From NCBI RefSeq assembly GCF_910577125.1, contig NZ_CAJTMN010000114.1, positions 1-6,006 on the forward strand: a stretch of DNA of 6,006 nt. Reading direction: 5' to 3'. The stretch comes from an uncultured Rikenella sp. (GTDB lineage Bacteria; Bacteroidota; Bacteroidia; Bacteroidales; Rikenellaceae). The position numbers and the translations under genes were made by a program. The notes beneath the pieces were generated by a model. The model did not search any database, had not been told where the DNA came from, and was given only the letters and a program-made list of their open reading frames with translations. Shown here piece by piece: positions 1 to 4,295 of this stretch. Numbering within the stretch: the first letter of the stretch is position 1; the number at the start of each line of letters is the position of its first letter.

Positions 1-1
1 C

Positions 2-72
2 GCGCGCCATGGGAAATCCAGTCAAAACACGCAAGCGAGTTTTGACGATTTCCCTATTAAGGCGTGGCGCGC
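2..72. repeat. Long imperfect inverted repeat (hairpin or cruciform)
   Basis: The left arm (2-28) and right arm (39-72) share three blocks in inverted order: GCGCGCCA, GGGAAATC and GTCAAAAC. They are separated by a 10-base loop (29-38). The arms are interrupted by an extra 10-base insert in the right arm (55-64) and a one- or two-base difference between the second and third blocks. As RNA or extruded DNA it would fold into a strong hairpin. No T-tract follows on either strand, so it is not a classical intrinsic terminator. It starts at the window edge, so it may be part of a larger element. The block order was checked by eye; the function is unknown. Confidence 0.75.
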
Positions 73-83
73 GGTCAAGCATT

Positions 84-175
84 GTGCCGGATGGAACTGC
101 CCTGCGCGGGCGGCGTCCGGGTGACCCCGGCGGGACGGGCGATGCTTGCGCATCGCTGCGGCAGTGTCGGCCCAA
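84..175 (+). repeat. Dispersed intergenic repeat, copy 1
   Basis: Two blocks recur, inverted, in the gap upstream of glpD. Block 1 (84-99, GTGCCGGATGGAACTG) matches the reverse complement of 2294-2309 with one difference. Block 2 (133-175, 43 bases) matches the reverse complement of 2183-2225 with six differences and no gaps. Block 2 holds a small hairpin whose stem GCGAT/ATCGC is kept in both copies, while most differences fall outside the stem. It ends in a perfect palindrome CCCAATTGGG (171-180). No protein coding is supported; the short reading frame across it is repeat-derived. Confidence 0.7.
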
Positions 176-177
176 TT

Positions 178-233
178 GGGTAGAGGTGCCGGTAGTTTAG
201 GGTAGAGGCTGCCCGTTTAAGGCCGAGGCTGGT
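178..233. repeat. Degenerate tandem units, GGGTAGAGGCTGCC type
   Basis: Three diverged units of roughly 20-23 bases lie in a row: GGGTAGAGGTGCC at 178-190, GGGTAGAGGCTGCC at 200-213 and AGGCCGAGGCTGG at 220-232. The same core appears after glpK at 5831-5844 and 5868-5880, and as TTGGGCCGAGGCTGCC at 2183-2198. All copies lie outside or at the very ends of genes. This points to a small dispersed repeat family rather than coding sequence. Confidence 0.6.
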
Positions 234-236
234 AGT

Positions 237-253
237 AAAACACCCTGTGGGTG
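237..253 (-). terminator. Weak terminator-like hairpin after the surface-protein fragment
   Basis: On the minus strand a CACCC/GGGTG stem with a three-base loop (253-241) is followed directly by TTTT (240-237). It lies 13 bases past the stop codon at 267. The position suits termination of minus-strand transcription coming from pdxB and the adenosyltransferase. The stem is only five pairs and the T-run only four. A similar hairpin plus TTTTGTT occurs inside the repeat at 2229-2247, where it follows no gene. It may therefore be a repeat module rather than a dedicated terminator. Confidence 0.35.
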
Positions 254-266
254 CGAGCGGCCCCGT

Positions 267-500
267 TTATTCCGAGAGGCAACGCAACTGAAGACCATGG
301 CCGCGGCCGTTTCCGTCGCTGGGAGCGAGGTACTGTGTGTAAAAACCCAAGTAAACGCTACTGATACTGCTGATGGCAGACGACCAGCTGTACCCGTCCT
401 TGCCGACGGCTATCAGATCGCCCCATATGCTGTAATTACCCGCATCGCGGAAGCCCGGGGCGGCCTGCCCTTCTCCGTCTGGTCCGAAAAAAGAAAAGAC
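267..500 (-). pseudogene. C-terminal fragment of a Fibrobacter-succinogenes-major-paralogous (FISUMP-like) surface protein
   Basis: Read on the minus strand from just after the TGA at 503-501, the frame stays open for 77 codons to a TAA at 269-267. The translation has the C-terminal pattern of the FISUMP (Fib_succ_major) domain found in many secreted or lipoprotein-type proteins of Bacteroidota. Seen in order are AAPGFRD (about 461-441), GYSWSS (395-378), LAPS (329-318), GHGLQ and the terminal RCLSE (284-270). Family members usually read like PAAGYR, then VGxxGYYWSS, then GFSVRCVxE. There is no ATG, GTG or upstream TTG that could start this piece, and no signal peptide or N-terminal part. It is therefore a gene remnant, a silent donor cassette, or an extension reached only by stop-codon readthrough from the adenosyltransferase. 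The family call rests on pattern memory. Confidence 0.7.
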
Positions 501-1055
501 TCAGACCCGCGGCTCCCACCGCACCTCGTGTGCTCCCCCCGCATGCCCCAGATATCTTCCCAAAGCATAAAAGTAGTCCGACAGCCGGTTCAGAAACTCA
601 CGCACCACCCCCGGCACCTCCGGATAACGCTCAGCCGCGCTCACGACTCGTCGTTCCGCCCGCCGGCACACCGTCCGACAGACGTGCGCATACGACAGCG
701 AAGCCAAACCGCAGGGTAACGTAAAATGCTGCAATTCAGGAAGACCGGCCAGCAGACCGTCGATGTTCCGCTCCAGCCGGGCGATATCCTCGGCATAGAC
801 CTGCGGCAGACGCTTCCCCACCTCTCCCTCGGCCGCCAGCAGCGATGCGCAACTCATCAGCCGATCGAGAATCCACTCCAGCCGAGCGCGTTCTTTCGCG
901 AAGGTATCGTTCAGTATATCATGTAGATAACCCGTGTGAGCCATCAGTTCGTCCACCGTGCCGTAAGCCTCGATCCGCGGGTCGTCTTTCGGTGCGCGCG
1001 TTCCGCCGATCAGCGAAGTCGTCCCGTCGTCTCCTTTCCGTGTGTAGATTTTCAT
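501..1055 (-). CDS. PduO-type cob(I)yrinic acid a,c-diamide / cob(I)alamin adenosyltransferase
   Basis: This cytosolic enzyme of 184 residues transfers the 5'-deoxyadenosyl group of ATP to cob(I)alamin, giving adenosylcobalamin. The start matches the family N-terminus: MKIYTRKGDDGTTSL carries the ATP-binding loop (residues 5-15). Further family motifs are YGTVDEL (31-37), with D35 matching the conserved aspartate; HFTLP (110-114), with F111 at the position of the phenylalanine that displaces the lower ligand; CRTVCRRAER (126-135), holding R127 and R131; and NRLSDYFYALGRY (156-168). The length is usual for a single-domain PduO enzyme. One oddity is LPCG at 113-116, where relatives usually have LPGG; cysteines at 115, 126 and 130 cluster in this region. 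The gene starts 20 bases after pdxB, so it is probably co-transcribed. There is no Shine-Dalgarno; the leader is A/T-rich. No cobalamin-dependent enzyme lies in the window, so its client is not shown here. Confidence 0.93.
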   Translation of the reverse strand: MKIYTRKGDDGTTSLIGGTRAPKDDPRIEAYGTVDELMAHTGYLHDILNDTFAKERARLEWILDRLMSCASLLAAEGEVGKRLPQVYAEDIARLERNIDGLLAGLPELQHFTLPCGLASLSYAHVCRTVCRRAERRVVSAAERYPEVPGVVREFLNRLSDYFYALGRYLGHAGGAHEVRWEPRV

Positions 1056-1075
1056 GTCCGAATGTCGAATTTGAG

Positions 1076-2089
1076 TTAGAAAAATTCCGGGCGGAAACGG
1101 TAGTCTCCCCGCAGCTCTTCGAACCGCTCCGGAGCCGCACGTAAAGCCGTGTCATCGGTCCGGATATCGTAATGTCGTGCCATTCCGGCCGTAATCTCCT
1201 CCCAGCTCAGCCCCCTGCGCGGATGCCGTTCCGGAGCCTCCGCCGGATACCAGTCCTCTGCTATCGGAAGCCCCAGAAACGCCGCCACGGCCCGTACCGC
1301 CATCGCCGTCCCCATCGCCTTGCCCTGTAGCGAATACCCCGCCACGTGCGGCGTCGCTATCGTCGTCAGGTCTAATAACTCTCTGTCGATCAGCGGCTCA
1401 TGAGGCCAGACGTCTAATGCGGCCCGCGAGACCCGACCGCTCCTTAAGGCTTGTTTCAGAGCCGTTTCATGGACGACCTCTCCCCGCGAACTGTTCAGAA
1501 AGACCACCCCCCGTTTCGCCGCGGCGAAAAACGCTTCCGAGGCCATCTCCCGCGTCGTCTCGTCCAGCGGCACGTGCAACGTCACGACATCGGCCCGTTC
1601 GAGCAGCTCTTTCAGCGCAACGAATCGTTCCGTTCCCAGCTCGCCGCGCCGAACCCTCGGCGGGTCGCAGCAGACCACATCGAAACCCGCCGCCACGGCC
1701 GCCTCGCGCACCGCCTCGCCGACATGTCCTACGCCCACGATCCCGAGCGTCGTCCCCTCCGGCCGCACCCCGAGCGTCTCCAGCGCGGCGAAGACCCATT
1801 GGAGCACTCCGCGCGCATTGCATCCGGCGGCCGTCGCCACCTCGATTCCCGCCCGGCGGCAATACGCCGTGTCGATGTGGTCGTAGCCGATGGTCGCCGT
1901 GGCGATCATCCGCACCCGGCTCCCGGCCAGCAACGCTTCGTTGCAGATCGTTCGTGTCCGGATGATCAGCGCGTCGGCCTCGCGCACCGTGTCGGCCGTG
2001 AAAGTTCCTCCGGGAGCGTAGACCGTTTCGGCATAGGGCTCGAACACGCCCCGGATAAAGGGGATTTTGTCGTCGATTACGATTTTCAT
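1076..2089 (-). CDS. pdxB: 4-phosphoerythronate dehydrogenase (vitamin B6 synthesis)
   Basis: PdxB oxidises 4-phospho-D-erythronate to 2-oxo-3-hydroxy-4-phosphobutanoate in the DXP-dependent pyridoxal phosphate pathway, using a bound nicotinamide cofactor. The chosen start at 2089 gives 337 residues beginning MKIVIDDKIPFIRG, as in the family. An in-frame ATG nine codons upstream adds residues that match nothing and lies in the likely leader. Visible features are the nucleotide-binding GVGHVG (119-124) with D142 at the end of the second strand, HVPL (172-175), NSSRGEVV (199-206), ALDVWPHEP (224-232) and TPHVAGYS (246-253). The expected catalytic trio is R202, E231 and H248, with the same spacing as the E. 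coli residues R208, E237 and H254. The C-terminal part (about 285-337), ending LRGDYRFRPEF, is the PdxB-type dimerisation domain and separates it from general D-2-hydroxyacid dehydrogenases. It is somewhat shorter than E. coli PdxB (378). It leads the minus-strand pair with the adenosyltransferase. Confidence 0.95.
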   Translation of the reverse strand: MKIVIDDKIPFIRGVFEPYAETVYAPGGTFTADTVREADALIIRTRTICNEALLAGSRVRMIATATIGYDHIDTAYCRRAGIEVATAAGCNARGVLQWVFAALETLGVRPEGTTLGIVGVGHVGEAVREAAVAAGFDVVCCDPPRVRRGELGTERFVALKELLERADVVTLHVPLDETTREMASEAFFAAAKRGVVFLNSSRGEVVHETALKQALRSGRVSRAALDVWPHEPLIDRELLDLTTIATPHVAGYSLQGKAMGTAMAVRAVAAFLGLPIAEDWYPAEAPERHPRRGLSWEEITAGMARHYDIRTDDTALRAAPERFEELRGDYRFRPEFF

Positions 2090-2113
2090 GGGTTTCCCGT
2101 AGGGTTGCAGATA

Positions 2114-2121
2114 CAAATATC
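2114..2121 (-). promoter_or_regulatory. pdxB: Candidate -7 element for pdxB
   Basis: On the minus strand the AT-rich stretch upstream of pdxB contains GATATTTG, one base away from the Bacteroidota -7 consensus TAnnTTTG. It ends about 24 bases before the start codon and would give a short leader. No convincing -33 TTG element is visible at the usual spacing. The location in the only AT-rich part of an otherwise GC-rich gap supports it; the match itself is weak. Confidence 0.3.
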
Positions 2122-2182
2122 ATAAATATTTTGCCTTTTGTTTTGTGCTGGGACAGGATTTCCCCGGCGCGCGAATGGAGAG

Positions 2183-2309
2183 TTGGGCCGAGGCTGCCTT
2201 AGCGATTCGTAAGCATCGCCCGTCCATGCACCCGTTGGGTGTTTTGTTAGGGTTCTCTTCGCCTTACTAAGTGGGGCCCGCGCGGCCCGAGGCCAGTTCC
2301 GTCCGGCAC
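2183..2309 (-). repeat. Dispersed intergenic repeat, copy 2
   Basis: This is the inverted partner of the copy at 84-175. Block 2 (2183-2225) matches 37 of 43 bases and block 1 (2294-2309) 15 of 16. The spacer between the blocks differs: 68 bases here against 33 in copy 1. It includes a module AAAACACCC-NNN-GGGTGC (minus strand, 2245-2228) that in copy 1 lies outside block 2 (237-254). The family is therefore modular, with conserved blocks in different orders. On the plus strand the module reads CACCC-GTT-GGGTG plus TTTTGTT, which resembles a terminator but follows no plus-strand gene. Confidence 0.65.
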
Positions 2310-2398
2310 GGAGCTCCACCGCGCGCTACCCCGCCCAGACCCGCGAGCACTCTGGCGCAGAATTTGCTGATCGCCTCTTCAAAAAATCGACCCGAACC

Positions 2399-3964
2399 AT
2401 GAACCGACAAGACAGCATCCGGGCGCTCGCAAACCGCGAACGCATCTGGGACATCATCGTGATCGGCGGAGGAGCCACCGGGCTCGGAATCGCCGTAGAC
2501 GCCGCTACACGCGGTTTCAGCACCCTCCTCGTCGAACAGGAGGACTTCGCCAAAGGAACCTCCAGCCGGAGCACCAAACTCGTCCACGGCGGAGTCCGCT
2601 ACCTGGCTCAGGGCGACGTCGGACTCGTCCTCGAAGCCCTCAGGGAACGCGGACTCCTCCAACGAAACGCCCCCCACCTGGTCAAAAACGAAGCCTTCGT
2701 CATCCCCTGCTACCGGTGGTGGGAGAAACCGTTCTACACCATCGGACTCACCCTCTACGACCTGATGGCCGGGCGGCTGGGACTCGGCAAATCGCTGCCC
2801 AAGAAGCGCAAAACCACCCTCGAACTCATCCCCGGACTCCGGGCCGAAGGGCTCCGGGGCGGCGTCCTCTACCACGACGGGCAGTTCGACGACGCGCGGA
2901 TGGCAGTCAATCTGGCCCAGACCGCCATGGACGCCGGCGGTTTCGTCATGAACTACGCCCGGGTGACGGGGCTGCTCAAAAAACAGGACGGCACGGTCGA
3001 CGGCGTGCGGGTCGAAGACCGACTGACGGGCGAAACGTACGAAGCGCGGAGCCGGACAGTAATCAATGCGACGGGGGTCTTCGTCGATTCGATCCTGCGG
3101 ATGGACAACCCGGAAGACCGGCCGATCGTCCGGCCCAGCCAGGGGATACACCTCGTGCTGGACCGCTCGTTCCTCGGCGGAACGGATGCCGTGATGATCC
3201 CCCGGACGGACGACGGAAGGGTGCTGTTCGCCGTACCGTGGCACGACCGGGTGATCGTGGGGACGACGGACACGCTCCGCGAACGGCCCGAGCTGGAACC
3301 CAGAGCGTTGGAAGAGGAGATCCGCTTCATCCTCGACACGGCGGGACGCTACCTGACGCGCAAACCCACACGGGAGGACGTGCTGTCGGTCTTCGCGGGG
3401 CTCCGGCCGCTGGCGGCGCCCAAAGAGGAGGGGAAAAGCACGAAGGAGATCTCGCGAAGTCACAAGATCATCGTCTCGCCGTCGAACCTCATCACCATCA
3501 CGGGCGGGAAGTGGACGACGTACCGCAAGATGGCGCAGGATACGATCGACCGGGCGATCGCGCTGAATCTCCTGCCGCCGCGGGAGTGCATGACGGCCCA
3601 CTATCCGATCCACGGCTACCACGAACCGACGGACTTCGACAAACCGCTCTACTTCTACGGTGCGGACGAGCCGAAGGTGCGGGCATTGGCGAACGAACGG
3701 CCGGAGCTGGCCGAACGGCTCCACCCGGACTATCCTTACACGGGGGCGGAGGTGGTCTGGGCGGTGCGCGAGGAGATGGCGGTGACGGTGGAGGATGTCC
3801 TGGCACGCCGGCTCCGGATGCTGTTGCTGGACGCCCGCGCGGCGATAACGATGGCGCCGGCGGTGGCGGCTCTGATGGCTACGGAGTCGGGCCGCGACGA
3901 GCACTGGCAGCAGGAACAGGTCGAGGCGTTCACGGCGCTGGCAAACGGCTACCTGCTGAAATAA
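2399..3964 (+). CDS. glpD: FAD-dependent glycerol-3-phosphate dehydrogenase
   Basis: GlpD is a membrane-associated flavoenzyme that oxidises sn-glycerol-3-phosphate to dihydroxyacetone phosphate and reduces quinone. The product is 521 residues, within the usual range for aerobic-type GlpD. Residues 22-39 (IGGGATGLGIAVDAATRG) form the FAD-binding first signature, with one departure: L29, where A or a small residue is usual. SSRSTKLVHGGVRYL (55-69) is the conserved flavin-contact stretch. GTTDT (288-292), FAGLRPL (332-338, with R336 expected to contact substrate) and GGKWTTYRKMA (369-379, second signature) follow in order. The C-terminal region (about 405-515) is the GlpD cap-like helical domain. 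The start gives a normal short N-terminus before the FAD fold; no Shine-Dalgarno is present. Nothing looks broken. Synonymous codon choice shifts strongly from C/A-ending early to G-ending late. The gene is followed by glpK after a structured gap. Confidence 0.96.
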   Translation: MNRQDSIRALANRERIWDIIVIGGGATGLGIAVDAATRGFSTLLVEQEDFAKGTSSRSTKLVHGGVRYLAQGDVGLVLEALRERGLLQRNAPHLVKNEAFVIPCYRWWEKPFYTIGLTLYDLMAGRLGLGKSLPKKRKTTLELIPGLRAEGLRGGVLYHDGQFDDARMAVNLAQTAMDAGGFVMNYARVTGLLKKQDGTVDGVRVEDRLTGETYEARSRTVINATGVFVDSILRMDNPEDRPIVRPSQGIHLVLDRSFLGGTDAVMIPRTDDGRVLFAVPWHDRVIVGTTDTLRERPELEPRALEEEIRFILDTAGRYLTRKPTREDVLSVFAGLRPLAAPKEEGKSTKEISRSHKIIVSPSNLITITGGKWTTYRKMAQDTIDRAIALNLLPPRECMTAHYPIHGYHEPTDFDKPLYFYGADEPKVRALANERPELAERLHPDYPYTGAEVVWAVREEMAVTVEDVLARRLRMLLLDARAAITMAPAVAALMATESGRDEHWQQEQVEAFTALANGYLLK

Positions 3965-4001
3965 TTTGATTTCCGTATATCGTTTTGAATGGGAGGGTAC
4001 T

Positions 4002-4025
4002 GTTCTTTTTGTGAACAAAAAGAAC
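4002..4025. repeat. Left end palindrome of the glpD-glpK element
   Basis: GTTCTTTTTGT (4002-4012), two centre bases, then ACAAAAAGAAC (4015-4025) form a perfect inverted repeat. It is followed by CAAAAAAACTT (4026-4036). No T-run follows on the plus strand, so it is a poor intrinsic terminator for glpD. Confidence 0.85.
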
Positions 4026-4036
4026 CAAAAAAACTT

Positions 4037-4063
4037 CAGAGCGCATCCCTGCGGGATGCTCTG
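4037..4063. repeat. Inner left hairpin
   Basis: CAGAG plus CATCCC pairs with GGGATG plus CTCTG around the loop TGC, with a two-base bulge near 4042-4043. It sits in the same relative position as the hairpin at 4184-4204 in the other half of the element, although the stem sequences differ except for the shared TCCC/GGGA next to the loop. Confidence 0.7.
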
Positions 4064-4081
4064 GCCGTGTCTGACCGATTG

Positions 4082-4161
4082 GTTGGGCTGGATTTTCGGC
4101 GGGCGCGCTTAAAGTATTACGTAGCACAATAGCGCGCTTCGCCTGAAAATCACAGCCCAAC
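4082..4161. repeat. Central long stem-loop
   Basis: Three paired blocks lie in order: GTTGGGCTG (4082-4090) with CAGCCCAAC (4153-4161), GATTTTC (4091-4097) with GAAAATC (4145-4151), and GCGCGCT (4103-4109) with AGCGCGC (4131-4137). A GGCG/CGCC pairing lies between the last two. The 21-base loop (4110-4130) contains the palindrome TACGTA (4119-4123 plus flank, within ATTACGTAGC). This is the strongest structure in the window. Confidence 0.85.
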
Positions 4162-4183
4162 GAACAAGGCGGAGAAAACCCGT

Positions 4184-4204
4184 GGTCGTCCCACCGGGAC
4201 GACC
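4184..4204. repeat. Inner right hairpin
   Basis: GGTCGTCCC (4184-4192) and GGGACGACC (4196-4204) form a perfect nine-pair stem with a three-base loop. It mirrors the hairpin at 4037-4063 in the other half of the element. Confidence 0.8.
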
Positions 4205-4222
4205 TATGGAAAAGTCTTTTGG

Positions 4223-4246
4223 GTACCTTTTCTTCAGAAAAGGTAC
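4223..4246. repeat. Right end palindrome of the glpD-glpK element
   Basis: GTACCTTTTCT (4223-4233), centre TC, then AGAAAAGGTAC (4236-4246) form a perfect inverted repeat ending 49 bases before the glpK start. Compared with the left end palindrome in inverted orientation, it differs at three base pairs, each changed on both sides so that pairing is kept. Confidence 0.85.
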
Positions 4247-4247
4247 G

Positions 4248-4258
4248 GTTCCGTCCGG
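4248..4258 (-). repeat. Possible third partial copy of dispersed-repeat block 1
   Basis: GTTCCGTCCGG is identical to the core of block 1 at 2296-2306 and differs by one base from the inverted copy at 89-98. Here it abuts the right end palindrome of the glpD-glpK element, which suggests the two repeat families share a module. Eleven bases could match by chance. Confidence 0.4.
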
Positions 4259-4295
4259 TCAAAAAACAATACGAAACACCGAACTATTATTCATC

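Larger units (their letters stand above)
2090..2398. other. Divergent intergenic gap between pdxB and glpD
   Basis: This 309-base gap separates the divergent pdxB and glpD genes. Its pdxB side (2105-2160) is AT-rich and probably holds the pdxB promoter. From 2183 to 2309 it is filled by an inverted copy of the dispersed repeat, with a GGGCC/GGCCC hairpin (2274-2288) and a GGAGCTCC palindrome (2310-2317). The last 80 bases before glpD contain AGAATTTG (2359-2366), an imperfect match to TAnnTTTG with no clear -33 partner. The leader just before the ATG is A-rich (AAAAAA at 2381-2386) and lacks a Shine-Dalgarno. No coding frame with protein-like sequence was seen. Confidence 0.6.
4002..4246. repeat. 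245-base near-palindromic structured element with paired end hairpins
   Basis: The element is bounded by two perfect palindromes with 11-base arms and a 2-base centre, 4002-4025 and 4223-4246. With their inner flanks they form 35-base terminal inverted repeats (4002-4036 against the reverse complement of 4212-4246) matching at 27 of 35 positions. Inside each end is a further hairpin (4037-4063 and 4184-4204), and the middle is a long stem (4082-4161) with a 21-base loop. The whole is therefore close to symmetric and would fold similarly on either strand. It encodes no protein-like frame; the open frame of glpK extends back into it only by chance. It could be a non-autonomous mobile element (MITE- or REP-like), a structured RNA or a processing/termination signal. 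No flanking target duplication was recognised. Confidence 0.75.
3965..4295. other. glpD-glpK intergenic gap
   Basis: This 331-base gap is unusually long for two genes of one pathway on the same strand. About three quarters of it is the structured element at 4002-4246. The 37 bases after glpD are AT-rich with no T-tract terminator. The last 49 bases before glpK include a repeat-like GTTCCGTCCGG (4248-4258) and an A/T-rich leader with no Shine-Dalgarno. No convincing TAnnTTTG promoter was found. Whether glpK is read through from glpD cannot be told from sequence. Confidence 0.55.

Noticed and set aside
9..200. Plus-strand 63-codon open frame at the window start
   Set aside because: It runs through the inverted repeat and dispersed repeat copy 1, with basic low-complexity sequence and no homology seen.
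2090..2116. Nine-residue N-terminal extension of PdxB
   Set aside because: MYLQPYGKP has no counterpart in the family; MKIVIDDKIP is the expected start and the upstream bases fit the leader.
2229..2247. Plus-strand terminator CACCC-GTT-GGGTG plus TTTTGTT
   Set aside because: No plus-strand gene ends before it; it is a module of the dispersed repeat.
2267..4018. Very long open frame on the minus strand opposite glpD (583 codons)
   Set aside because: It is rich in Arg, His, Asp and Val with no recognisable domain, and lies antisense to a clear GlpD. High GC explains the lack of stops.
4002..4025. Intrinsic terminator for glpD
   Set aside because: The hairpin is strong but is followed by an A-run, not a T-run, on the plus strand.
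4002..4246. CRISPR array or retron
   Set aside because: No regularly spaced direct repeats with unique spacers, and no cas or reverse transcriptase gene in the window.
4002..4246. Intact insertion sequence
   Set aside because: It has inverted ends but no transposase coding and no clear target-site duplication, so at most it is a non-autonomous element.
4182..4295. N-terminal extension of glpK by 38 codons
   Set aside because: The extra residues derive from the repeat element and its hairpins. The family N-terminus starts at the ATG at 4296.
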